This document shows, in pieces, positions 1 through 8,325 of a stretch of 21,289 nucleotides of DNA (position 1 is its first letter; each line of letters opens with the position of its first letter). The position numbers were made by a program, and so were the translations under genes. This DNA is from JBFKUL01 sp041635755. Lineage in GTDB: Bacteria; Pseudomonadota; Gammaproteobacteria; Burkholderiales; SG8-39. The stretch spans positions 1 through 21,289 of the forward strand of contig JBFKUL010000017.1 of assembly GCA_041635755.1 (NCBI GenBank). The letters are read 5' to 3'. The notes beneath the pieces were generated by a model. That model was given only the letters and a program-made list of their open reading frames with translations, had not been told where the DNA came from and made no database searches.

Positions 1-687
1 GCCGAGCCGCAGCCCCTCAAGGCTTTGCCGACGATCGTGGTGGTAATCGACGAATTGGCCGATCTCATGATGGTGGTCGGCAAAAAGGTCGAGGAGCTGA
101 TTGCGCGCCTGGCACAGAAGGCGCGTGCCGCGGGCATCCATCTGATCCTCGCCACGCAGCGCCCGTCGGTGGACGTCATTACCGGTTTGATCAAGGCCAA
201 CATCCCGACGCGGATCGCGTTTCAGGTAGCGAGCAAGGTCGATGCGCGCACCATTCTCGATCAATCGGGCGCGGAGGCGCTGCTCGGCGCCGGCGACATG
301 CTCTATCTGCCCTCAGGGACCGGGCTGCCGCAAAGGGTGCACGGCGCCTTCGTTGCCGATCACGAAGTGCACAAGGTCGTCGACCACTTGAAGAGCCTTG
401 CGTCGCCGGAGTATCTCGAGAACGTGCTCGAGCCGGGCGCGGGCGACGAGGGCGCGGGCCTTGCGGGCGACGGCGAGGCGGGCGGCGAAAAGGATCCGCT
501 ATATGACCAGGCCGTCGAAATCGTGCTGCGCACGCGCCGGCCCTCGATTTCGCTGGTCCAGCGGCACCTGCGCATCGGCTACAACCGCGCCGCGCGGCTG
601 ATCGAGGACATGGAGCGTGCCGGACTGGTGTCCTCGATGCAGTCAAACGGCAATCGCGAAGTCCTGGTGCCGGCGCATCCCGAGTAG
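1..687 (+). CDS. ftsK: DNA translocase FtsK, C-terminal part (5' end outside window)
   Basis: This is the end of the septal double-stranded DNA pump that moves chromosome termini and activates XerCD at division. The reading frame is open from base 1, so the gene is cut by the window edge and the first ATG/TTG codons seen are internal. The visible part starts in the RecA-like motor with the Walker B segment VVVIDELADLMM, followed by the hallmark ATQRPSVDVITGLIKANIP and GAGDMLYLP motifs. After an acidic, glycine-rich linker (about residues 140-160 of the visible part) comes the winged-helix gamma domain (DPLYDQAVEIVL to the end), which in this family reads KOPS sequences. The TAG stop is directly followed by the ATG of lolA, as expected for the conserved ftsK-lolA-rarA-serS block. 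Only the membrane and linker regions are unseen. Confidence 0.97.
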   Translation, partial: AEPQPLKALPTIVVVIDELADLMMVVGKKVEELIARLAQKARAAGIHLILATQRPSVDVITGLIKANIPTRIAFQVASKVDARTILDQSGAEALLGAGDMLYLPSGTGLPQRVHGAFVADHEVHKVVDHLKSLASPEYLENVLEPGAGDEGAGLAGDGEAGGEKDPLYDQAVEIVLRTRRPSISLVQRHLRIGYNRAARLIEDMERAGLVSSMQSNGNREVLVPAHPE

Positions 688-1365
688 ATGGGGACAGTGC
701 GCTACGCGACCGCAGGTCCGGCCGCAGGCGCGGCGGTCGCTCTTTGCCGCGCAGCGCGCGGGGCAATGCTTGCAGCCGGATTGACCGTCTGTGCGACTGC
801 GCACGCCGATGCGGTCGCGCGCTTCAGGATCTTTGTGAACACCACGCCGTCGGCGACTGCGCAGTTCGAGCAGAAGGTCTACGACCGCAGCGGCAAGCTG
901 GTGCAAGAGAGCCGCGGGCGCTTTGCGTTTCTTCGTCCCGGGCGCTTCACGTGGACCTACGTCGCACCCAACCCGCAGCGCATCGTCGGCGACGGCGCGC
1001 GAGTGTGGATCTACGACGAGGATCTGAACCAGGTGACGGTGCGGCGCATGGCGAAGGCGCTCGGCTCGACGCCGGCCGCGTTGCTCGCAGGCAGCGCCGA
1101 GGTCGAGCAGGCCTTCGAGCTGGCCGACGCCGGCGAGCGCGACGGACTGAGCTGGCTCGACGCGCGGCCGCTCGACAAGGAGGCCGGCTTCGAGAAGATC
1201 CGCCTCGGTCTCGGCGTCGCCGGCGTGCAGGCGATGGAGCTGGTCGACCATTTCGGGCAGACCACGCGACTGCGCTTCACGAATCTGACGCGCAACCCGA
1301 GCTTCGGGGCGGACGCGTTCCGATTCGTGCCGCCAAAAGGCGCTGACGTCCTCGGCGAACAGTAG
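688..1365 (+). CDS. lolA: Outer-membrane lipoprotein carrier protein LolA
   Basis: Periplasmic chaperone that takes lipoproteins from LolCDE and hands them to LolB at the outer membrane. The protein has 225 residues from this ATG. A positively charged stretch (R21, R24) leads into a hydrophobic segment ending in ATAHA, a likely signal peptidase I site. The mature part carries LolA hallmarks: TAQFEQKVYD, SRGRFAFLRPGRFTWTY, a DGARVWIYDEDLNQVTVR strand pair, and the late FTNLTRNPSFGADAFRFVPPKGADVL. The ATG abuts the ftsK stop (TAGATG). An internal ATG at 766 has a G-rich stretch just upstream and would give a short, uncharged signal peptide, so the longer start is preferred, though not firmly. 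Position between ftsK and rarA supports the call. Confidence 0.95.
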   Translation: MGTVRYATAGPAAGAAVALCRAARGAMLAAGLTVCATAHADAVARFRIFVNTTPSATAQFEQKVYDRSGKLVQESRGRFAFLRPGRFTWTYVAPNPQRIVGDGARVWIYDEDLNQVTVRRMAKALGSTPAALLAGSAEVEQAFELADAGERDGLSWLDARPLDKEAGFEKIRLGLGVAGVQAMELVDHFGQTTRLRFTNLTRNPSFGADAFRFVPPKGADVLGEQ

Positions 1366-1374
1366 GGCTGCACC

Positions 1375-1413
1375 ATGGCGAGCAAAGTGCCGCCGGCACA
1401 GTTTTCCCGATGA
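1375..1413 (+). CDS. Candidate 12-codon leader ORF coupled to rarA
   Basis: ATG at 1375 opens a 12-codon frame (MASKVPPAQFSR) whose TGA stop (1411-1413) overlaps the rarA ATG (1410-1412) as ATGA. A TAGGG stretch that includes the lolA stop lies about 7 bases upstream of this ATG and could serve as its ribosome binding site. The bases before the rarA ATG itself contain no Shine-Dalgarno. This is the layout of translational coupling through a short upstream ORF. It is seen only as sequence geometry. An ORF this short may occur by chance, so confidence is low. Confidence 0.35.
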   Translation: MASKVPPAQFSR

Positions 1414-2737
1414 GTGAGCGCCCCGCGGCGGATCTGTTCGGCAAGCCCGAGCCCGACGCGCCGCTTGCCGACGCGCTGCGCCCGCGCACGCTCGACGAAG
1501 TCATCGGCCAGCGCCACCTGCTCGGACCGGGCAAGCCACTGCGTATCGCCTTCGAGGCGAGAAAACTTCACTCGATGATCCTGTGGGGTCCGCCGGGAGT
1601 TGGCAAGACCACCATCGCGCGTCTCATGGCAAGGGTCTTCGATGCCGAGTTCATCGCGCTCTCGGCGGTGTTTTCGGGCGTGAAGGACATTCGCGAGGCA
1701 GTCCAGACGGCCGAGGCGGAGCTCGCGCGCCGCGGCCGCCATACGATCCTGTTCGTCGACGAAGTGCACCGCTTCAACAAGGCGCAGCAGGACGCGTTCC
1801 TGCCGTTTGTCGAGCGCGGGCTCGTGACCTTCGTCGGCGCGACCACCGAGAATCCTTCTTTCGAAGTCAACAGTGCGTTGCTTTCGCGCGCCTCGGTGTA
1901 CGTGCTCGAGCCCCTGAGCGCACCGGAACTCGGCGAGCTGCTCGAGCGGGCACGATGCAACGCGCTGTCCGGGCTCGCCTTCGACGATGCGGCGCGTGAG
2001 CGCCTTGTCGGTTTCGCCGATGGCGACGCGCGGCGACTGCTGAACGCGCTCGAGATCTTGGCGACCGCCGTGGCCGCGGCGGGTGAAACGAGCGTAAGCG
2101 GCGCGTTCGTCGAGCAGACGCTGGCGGAGAATCTGCGCCGCTTCGACAAGGGCGGCGAGCAATTCTACGATCAGATTTCGGCGCTTCACAAGTCGGTTCG
2201 CGGCTCGGATCCGGACGCTTCGCTCTACTGGATGGTGCGCATGCTCGATGGCGGCGCCGACCCGCGCTACCTCGGCCGGCGGGTGGTGCGCATGGCCGTC
2301 GAGGATATCGGCCTTGCGGACCCGCGCGCGCTGCAGCTGGCTATCGATGCCTGCGAGACTTACGAGCGCCTGGGATCGCCGGAAGGTGAGCTGGCGCTCG
2401 CCGAGGCCGTGATCTATCTTGCCTGCGCGGCGAAATCGAATTCCGTCTACACCGCCTATAATGCGGCCCGCGCCTTTGTTGCCGAAGACGGTACCCGTCC
2501 GGTGCCGATGCACCTGCGAAACGCGCCGACGCGGCTAATGAAGGAGCTGGGGTACGGCGAGTCCTACCGCTATGCACAGGACGAGCCCGGGGGCTACGCG
2601 GCCGGCGAGCGCTACTTTCCGGAGGGCATGGCAGCCGAACGCTGGTATCGACCGACGGATCGCGGGCTCGAGGCGAAAATTAGGGAGAAGCTCGAGCATT
2701 TGCGCAGGCTCGACGCGCAGGCCGGGAAGAAACGCGA

Positions 2738-2741
<4 letters not shown>
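1410..2741 (+). CDS. rarA: Replication-associated recombination protein A (MgsA/WRNIP1 family AAA+ ATPase)
   Basis: AAA+ ATPase related to clamp-loader subunits and RuvB that acts at stalled replication forks with SSB. It has 443 residues, the usual length. Visible motifs: an N-terminal LRPRTLDEVIGQRHLLGPGKPL box (residues 23-43), Walker A GPPGVGKTT (60-68), Walker B ILFVDEVHRF (113-122), sensor 1 GATTENPSF (143-151) and the nearby SR arginine pair (about 160). The C-terminal half has the tetramerisation and MgsA-type elements, such as DPDASLYWMVRMLDGGADPRYL and the GYxYAQDEPGGYA-like end. It overlaps serS by four bases (ATGA), so the two are probably co-transcribed. Its own start lacks a Shine-Dalgarno (see the leader ORF at 1375). 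Confidence 0.96.
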
Positions 2742-4015
<1,274 letters not shown>

Positions 4016-4166
4016 GCGCCGGGCCGGCGCGGGTTCAGCCCTTTCATCGCATTGCAGCATCGGGACGTAGCCCGCTCGGGCGCGCGCTCGGTATGCAACA
4101 TGTAAGTCACAGGTAACTTCGCGCCGCTCCAGGATGCGGATAATGGATTCGCGTCCGAGACAACCT

Positions 4167-4174
4167 GGAGGTGA
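4167..4174 (+). promoter_or_regulatory. Very strong Shine-Dalgarno for the glycine-zipper gene
   Basis: GGAGGTGA is an eight-base complement to the 3' end of 16S rRNA (anti-SD TCACCTCC), with six bases between GGAGG and the ATG at 4178. It is the best ribosome binding site I see in the window and fixes the start of the small protein. A GATAAT box at 4139-4144 could be its -10 element, but I see no convincing -35. Confidence 0.8.
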
Positions 4175-4177
4175 ACC

Positions 4178-4627
4178 ATGGATGCGCTTGCATTCTTCGG
4201 ATTGACGATGGTGACAATGGCTGCGGCCACCGGGGCCGCAGTCACACAGCAGCATGCGGCCCAAGTCCAGTACGTGCAGCCGGCGATCGTCCAGCCGGCT
4301 TGGGAGCCGGAGCGTACGGCTTATGTGCCAGTACACTATGTGCCAGCGAGCTACGCGCCCGCGTATATCAATCCTGCGCCGGTGCTGGGGGCCGTCGCCG
4401 GCGCGGCGATCGGTGCCCATGCCGGCGGTGGTGCGCCGGTGGTTGCCGGCGCCATGATGGGCGGGCTGATCGGCCACGCGATGTCCACGCCGGTTGCGGT
4501 TCCAGCCTACGCAGTGGCGGTTCCGGCGTACTCCGGCGAGGCGGCGGTCGTTCGCACGGGCGCGCCCGCATCGGACGCGTTCATCGAACGCTGGCAGGGA
4601 TTCATGCAGCCTTCGGCGAGGCGATGA
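4178..4627 (+). CDS. Small glycine-zipper protein with P/Y-rich segment
   Basis: I do not recognise a named family. The protein has 149 residues. Residues 1-25 are hydrophobic but start with an acidic residue, so this is either an atypical signal peptide or a membrane anchor. Residues 33-67 are rich in Pro, Tyr and Val with a loose repeated unit (YVPVHYVPASYAPAY). Residues 69-100 form a glycine zipper (LGAVAGAAIGAHAGGG then GAMMGGLIGH), the pattern of small membrane-inserting or outer-membrane-associated proteins. A second P/V/Y stretch follows (PVAVPAYAVAVPAY) and then a short helical tail (DAFIERWQGFMQ). It stands alone between serS and tRNA-Ser with a near-perfect ribosome binding site, so high translation is likely. 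An envelope role is inference only. Confidence 0.85.
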   Translation: MDALAFFGLTMVTMAAATGAAVTQQHAAQVQYVQPAIVQPAWEPERTAYVPVHYVPASYAPAYINPAPVLGAVAGAAIGAHAGGGAPVVAGAMMGGLIGHAMSTPVAVPAYAVAVPAYSGEAAVVRTGAPASDAFIERWQGFMQPSARR

Positions 4628-4662
4628 GTCGCGCAGTGGCCTGACGCCGCGTTGCGACAAGC

Positions 4663-4686
4663 CGCGAGCGAGGAGACTCGCTCGCG
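4663..4686 (+). terminator. 10-bp hairpin with GAGA tetraloop after the glycine-zipper gene
   Basis: CGCGAGCGAG and CTCGCTCGCG form a perfect 10-base-pair stem closed by GAGA, a GNRA-type tetraloop, 36 bases after the stop codon. No T-run follows, so it is not a classical intrinsic terminator. It may be a 3'-end stabilising or rho-assisted structure. Confidence 0.5.
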
Positions 4687-4780
4687 CTGCTCGCTGTGCG
4701 ACGACCTCCAGAGCCGGTTTCCCGCCCTCATGTGATCACGCGGTGCGCCGCCGTGCAGGGAGCGGCGCGGCCGCGTGCCT

Positions 4781-4786
4781 TATAAT
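4781..4786 (+). promoter_or_regulatory. -10 box (TATAAT) of the tRNA-Ser promoter
   Basis: A perfect TATAAT stands about 60 bases before the tRNA in an otherwise very GC-rich stretch. No recognisable -35 hexamer lies 16-18 bases upstream. It probably drives tRNA-Ser(CGA), with start near 4793. Confidence 0.6.
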
Positions 4787-4847
4787 GCGCGCTGCGCTCG
4801 ATCGATCCGGTGTGCCGGTTGCCGGGAGGGTCCTGGTCGAGTGATAC

Positions 4848-4937
4848 GGAGAGATGGCAGAGTGGTCGAATGCGGCAGACTCGAAATCTGTTGTACGGTT
4901 ATCCGTACCGGGGGTTCGAATCCCTCTCTCTCCGCCA
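4848..4937 (+). tRNA. tRNA-Ser, anticodon CGA (reads UCG)
   Basis: The 90-base cloverleaf folds cleanly. The acceptor stem GGAGAGA pairs with TCTCTCC, followed by discriminator G and an encoded CCA. The anticodon stem GCAGA/TCTGT closes the loop CTCGAAA, giving anticodon CGA. A long variable arm with a TACGG/CCGTA stem marks a class II tRNA. The T-arm GGGGG-TTCGAAT-CCCTC has one G-T pair. The long variable arm together with CGA means serine. It is flanked by a -10 box upstream and a terminator downstream, so it is probably a single-gene unit. Confidence 0.97.
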
Positions 4938-4944
4938 GATCGCT

Positions 4945-4968
4945 GAAACGGCCCTCATGGGCCGTTTC
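4945..4968 (+). terminator. Intrinsic-type terminator after tRNA-Ser
   Basis: GAAACGGCCC and GGGCCGTTTC form a perfect 10-base-pair stem with loop TCAT, seven bases after the CCA end, followed by a modest GCTTTAT tract. The shape fits a rho-independent terminator for the tRNA transcript. Confidence 0.8.
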
Positions 4969-5021
4969 GCTTTATATCCGCAGCAGCATGCGCGGACCCG
5001 CATTCATCGCAATCCGAGACC

Positions 5022-7343
5022 ATGAACACGCCCGAAATCCAGTTCGACCCCCAGTCCGCGCGCTTTGGCGCTTCGCGCTCCCAGAAGCGGCTCGAGGACG
5101 ACCGTCTGCTCGCCGGCAAGGGTCTGTACAGCGACGACCGCAACTTCGAGAAACAGGCCTGGATGGTGCTGGTGCGGTCCCCGCATGCGCATGCGAAAGT
5201 GATTTCGGTGAACCTTGCAGAGGCGCGCAAGGCGCCGGGCGTGCTCGCGGCGTGGTCGATTCAGGATCTGCGCACCGACAAGGTGGGCCACATTCCGTTT
5301 CCGGCGCTGTTCAAGCAGGCGGACGGCTCGCCGATGGCCGCGCCGCCGCGCACGCTGCTTGCCGAGGGAACCGTGCTCTACGCGGGCCAGCCGGTGGCGG
5401 CCGTCGTCGCAGTCACGCGCGAGCAGGCGCAGGACGCCGCGGAGCAGGTTGTCATCGACTATGAAGCGCTTGCGTGCGTCACCGACGCGCGCCGCGCGGT
5501 CGAGCCGGGCGCGCCGCTGCTTTGGCCTGGGGCGGCGGGCAACGTTTCCGCCGAGTCGCGCTACGGCGACGCCAAAGCGGTGGAGGCGGCGTTGGCGAAA
5601 GCCGCGCACGTGGTCGAGCTCGAGGTGCACAATCAGCGCCTCATCGCCAATGCGCTCGAGCCGCGTTGCGCGATCGGCGTGCACCAAGACGGCCGCACCA
5701 CGCTCTATACGCAGAACCAGACGCCGAGCAGCGCGCGCGACCTGCTCGGCGCAGTGTTCGGCTCGAAGCCCGAGGCGTTCCGCCTGATCGTCGGCGACAT
5801 CGGGGGCGGCTTCGGCATGAAGACCGGATTGACGCCTGAGGACGCGTTGGTGTGCTACGCCGCCCGCAAGCTTGATCGCCCTGTCAAGTGGCGCGGCGAT
5901 CGCGGCGAAGAGTTCCTCGCCGCGCACATGGGGCGCGACCAGCATTCACGCGCGCGGCTCGCGCTCGACAAGGAGGGCCACATCCTCGCCTTGCGCGTCG
6001 AGACCCTCGGCAACATGGGTGCGGTGCCGGTGGGCTCATCGGCAATCATCCCGCTCGTTCTCGGCCCCAAGGTGCAGACCACCGTGTACAAGGTGCCGGT
6101 GGTCGACTATCACGTGCGCGCGGTACTCACCAACACCATGGCGACGGGCGCCTATCGCGGAGCCGGCCGGCCCGAGGCAAACTTCCTGATGGAGCGCCTG
6201 ATGGACCGGGCCGCGCGCGAGCTCAAGATCGATCCGGCCGAGATCCGGCGGCGCAACTTTCTCGGACCTGAGGATTTTCCGTACCGTACGCACTTGGGCG
6301 AGATCTATGACAGCGGCGATTTTGCACGCGTGCTGGCCGGTGCGCTCGAGGCGGCGGATTGGAACGGTTTCCCGGCGCGCCGCGAGCAATCGAAGCGCCG
6401 CGGAAAGCTGCGCGGCCGCGGGCTGGCAGCCTATCTCGAATGGACCGGCGCATTGCCGACCGAGACGGTCGACATCGAGATCGATGCCGAGGGCAACGTG
6501 ACGGTGTTCTCCGGCACACAGGCCATGGGCCAGGGACTCGAGACGACGTATACGCAGCTCGTCACCGAGGTGCTCCAGATCGCGCCCAAGGGCGTGCGTA
6601 TTGTTCAAGGCGACACCGACCGGGCCAACGGCGTCGGAAGCGTCGGCTCGCGCTCCGCATTTGTCGGCGGCTCGGCGGTCGTGGCGGCCGGGCGCAAGGT
6701 CATCGTGCGCGCCAGAGAGCTTGCCGCCGAGGCGCTCGAGGCGGCGGCGGGCGATATCGAGTACCGTGATGGGCGCGTGAGCGTCGCCGGCACGGACCTC
6801 TCGCTTGGGTTGGCCGAGCTCGCCGCACGTCAGAAAACGCGTGTCATCCGCGTTTCCGCGACCCAGACGCCTTCGACGCCTTCGTGGCCCAATGGCGCGC
6901 AGGTGTGCGAGGTCGAGATCGACCCGGAGACCGGCGGGGTGGACGTGGCGCGCATGACCAGCAATGACGATATCGGTCGCATCATCAATCACATGATCGT
7001 CGAGGGGCAGATTCACGGCGGCATGGCGCAGGGCATCGGCCAAGCGCTCTATGAGCACGCGGTCTACGAGGCCGAGAGCGGTCAACTGCTCACCGGCTCG
7101 CTGATGGACTACTGCGTGCCGCGCGCCGACCAGTTTCCGCCGCTCGAGACGCGCTTCGACGAGGGCACTCCCTGCACCACGAATCTGCTCGGGGTAAAAG
7201 GGTGCGGCGAGATCGGCACCCTCGGCGCAGTGCCTGCGGTGGTGAGCGCGGTGCTCGACGCGCTCGCCGAGCGGGGTGTCGCGGACCTGGAGATGCCGCT
7301 CACGCCGGAGAAGGTCTGGCGCGCCCTGCAGCGCGCGCGCTGA
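5022..7343 (+). CDS. Xanthine dehydrogenase/CO dehydrogenase-family molybdopterin-binding large subunit (orphan)
   Basis: Large, molybdenum-cofactor-binding subunit of the molybdenum hydroxylase family (xanthine dehydrogenase, aldehyde oxidoreductase, CoxL-like). It has 773 residues. The first domain (about 20-150) is the a/b-hammerhead. The catalytic domains carry GGGFG (261-265), AYRGAGRPE (377-385, the form II type and not the AYRCSFR of true CO dehydrogenase), GTQAMGQGLETTY (498-510), the late GQIHGGMAQGIGQAL (662-676) and GVKGCGEIGTLGAVPAV (724-740) with the expected catalytic Glu730. The small 2Fe-2S and medium FAD subunits that normally sit beside it are absent here: tRNA-Ser lies upstream and tonB downstream. 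The substrate cannot be told from sequence. The start is supported by family length, but I see only a weak ribosome binding site. Confidence 0.92.
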   Translation: MNTPEIQFDPQSARFGASRSQKRLEDDRLLAGKGLYSDDRNFEKQAWMVLVRSPHAHAKVISVNLAEARKAPGVLAAWSIQDLRTDKVGHIPFPALFKQADGSPMAAPPRTLLAEGTVLYAGQPVAAVVAVTREQAQDAAEQVVIDYEALACVTDARRAVEPGAPLLWPGAAGNVSAESRYGDAKAVEAALAKAAHVVELEVHNQRLIANALEPRCAIGVHQDGRTTLYTQNQTPSSARDLLGAVFGSKPEAFRLIVGDIGGGFGMKTGLTPEDALVCYAARKLDRPVKWRGDRGEEFLAAHMGRDQHSRARLALDKEGHILALRVETLGNMGAVPVGSSAIIPLVLGPKVQTTVYKVPVVDYHVRAVLTNTMATGAYRGAGRPEANFLMERLMDRAARELKIDPAEIRRRNFLGPEDFPYRTHLGEIYDSGDFARVLAGALEAADWNGFPARREQSKRRGKLRGRGLAAYLEWTGALPTETVDIEIDAEGNVTVFSGTQAMGQGLETTYTQLVTEVLQIAPKGVRIVQGDTDRANGVGSVGSRSAFVGGSAVVAAGRKVIVRARELAAEALEAAAGDIEYRDGRVSVAGTDLSLGLAELAARQKTRVIRVSATQTPSTPSWPNGAQVCEVEIDPETGGVDVARMTSNDDIGRIINHMIVEGQIHGGMAQGIGQALYEHAVYEAESGQLLTGSLMDYCVPRADQFPPLETRFDEGTPCTTNLLGVKGCGEIGTLGAVPAVVSAVLDALAERGVADLEMPLTPEKVWRALQRAR

Positions 7344-7393
7344 GCCGGGCGACCGCCGTGGAGTAGAGTGGCCCAATCGCGAGCTCAACACGC

Positions 7394-8302
7394 ATGGCGT
7401 CGGTGCCCGAAGCGAGAATGCATCCACGCGAGGCCGAATACCGCGCCATCGCGACGGCGTTTCTCGCCTCGGTGGGCTTGCACCTGTTGCTGCTGCTGGC
7501 GTGGCCCACGCTGCGCGACCCGGCGAAGCGCGCTGAATTCTCTCCCGGTCCGATCATCGCGCGGCTGATGGCGCCAGCGCCGACGGTGCCGGTCCACGCG
7601 CCCGCCGCGCCGCGGACGGCGCCGGCAGGCGGGCCGAGCGCGTCAAAGCCCGAGGCCACGGTGCCGCCAAAGCCCGAGCCATCGCGAAGCGCGATCGCCG
7701 AGCCTGCGCGCAAGGCGCAGCCAAAGCGCGAAACGACGGCGAAAGCGGAAATCCTGGCGAGCGAAAAGCTTGAGGCGCCGGTCGCGCCGAAGCCCGAGCG
7801 CCCCCAGCCCCGCACCGAGTCCGACAACGCAGCCGTGTCACCGCCGCCGTTGTCGCCGCCCGTGACGGGGCAAGCACCGCCGCCCCATGCCGGGCCCGCG
7901 CAGTCTGAAAGCACGTCGCGTGCAGCACTCGCACCTTCCGTGCGTGACGCCATGCGACCGCCGTCCCAAGCCGTCACGCCCCCGCAAGCCCCGGATGCGA
8001 GCACGCTGGCGCAATACCGGCTCGCGGTGATCGATGCGGCCAGGCGCCACAAGCGCTATCCGCGTGTGGCGCTCGACAACAATTGGGAAGGCCGGGTCGA
8101 CGTACGCATGGTGATCAGCGCAAGCGGTGCGATCGCCTCGCTCGAAGTGCGCGCCAGTGCAGGCCATGAAGTGCTCGACCGGGAAGCGCTCGACATGATT
8201 CGCCAAGCCAAGCCGCAGACGCCTATTCCCGGCGCGCTGCGCGGGCGCGAATTCGACATCGAGATTCCGGTGATTTTCAGCCTGCGCGAGCCGGGCGCCT
8301 GA
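7394..8302 (+). CDS. TonB-family energy transducer
   Basis: Inner-membrane protein that passes proton-motive energy to outer-membrane receptors. It has 302 residues. One membrane segment (about 20-38, FLASVGLHLLLLLAWPTL) follows a short cytoplasmic start. A long Pro/Ala/Lys-rich periplasmic linker (about 50-195) has many K-P-E and P-P units. The C-terminal TonB domain (about 205-300) includes YRLAVIDAARRHKRYPRVAL, the WEGRVDVRMVIS strand and the closing FDIEIPVIFSL. No exbB or exbD is in the window. Its position beside the ferric-iron ABC genes suggests a role in iron uptake, which is inference. An alternative ATG lies at 7418. It ends 17 bases before the convergent fbpC-like gene, with both stops inside one inverted repeat. 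Confidence 0.9.
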   Translation: MASVPEARMHPREAEYRAIATAFLASVGLHLLLLLAWPTLRDPAKRAEFSPGPIIARLMAPAPTVPVHAPAAPRTAPAGGPSASKPEATVPPKPEPSRSAIAEPARKAQPKRETTAKAEILASEKLEAPVAPKPERPQPRTESDNAAVSPPPLSPPVTGQAPPPHAGPAQSESTSRAALAPSVRDAMRPPSQAVTPPQAPDASTLAQYRLAVIDAARRHKRYPRVALDNNWEGRVDVRMVISASGAIASLEVRASAGHEVLDREALDMIRQAKPQTPIPGALRGREFDIEIPVIFSLREPGA

Positions 8303-8325
8303 GCGGCGCTCGCGCGCGCTCAGGC
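8297..8325. repeat. Inverted repeat embedding both stop codons of tonB and fbpC
   Basis: GCCTGAGCG (8297-8305) and CGCTCAGGC (8317-8325) are perfect 9-base complements around an 11-base loop. The left arm holds the TGA of the TonB gene (8300-8302) and the right arm the stop of the convergent ATPase gene (8320-8322). It is symmetric, so it could act as a bidirectional 3'-end hairpin. No T-run follows on either side. Confidence 0.6.

Noticed and set aside
1011..2513. 500-codon minus-strand frame opposite lolA and rarA
   Set aside because: Antisense to rarA, low-complexity basic composition and no family motifs. A GC-driven shadow.
4016..4030. GC-rich hairpin right after serS (GCGCCGG/CCGGCGC)
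   Set aside because: The loop is only one base in the full pairing (or three with a six-pair stem) and there is no T-run. Such short GC repeats are common here, so it is not called a terminator.
4920..5021. tRNA-Ser as an integration site for a mobile island covering the following genes
   Set aside because: I found no second copy of the tRNA 3' end in the window and no integrase, and base composition does not shift. The tRNA is followed by its own terminator.
6036..7427. 463-codon minus-strand frame opposite the molybdenum hydroxylase
   Set aside because: No motif, strongly His/Arg-biased, and antisense to a gene with intact catalytic motifs.
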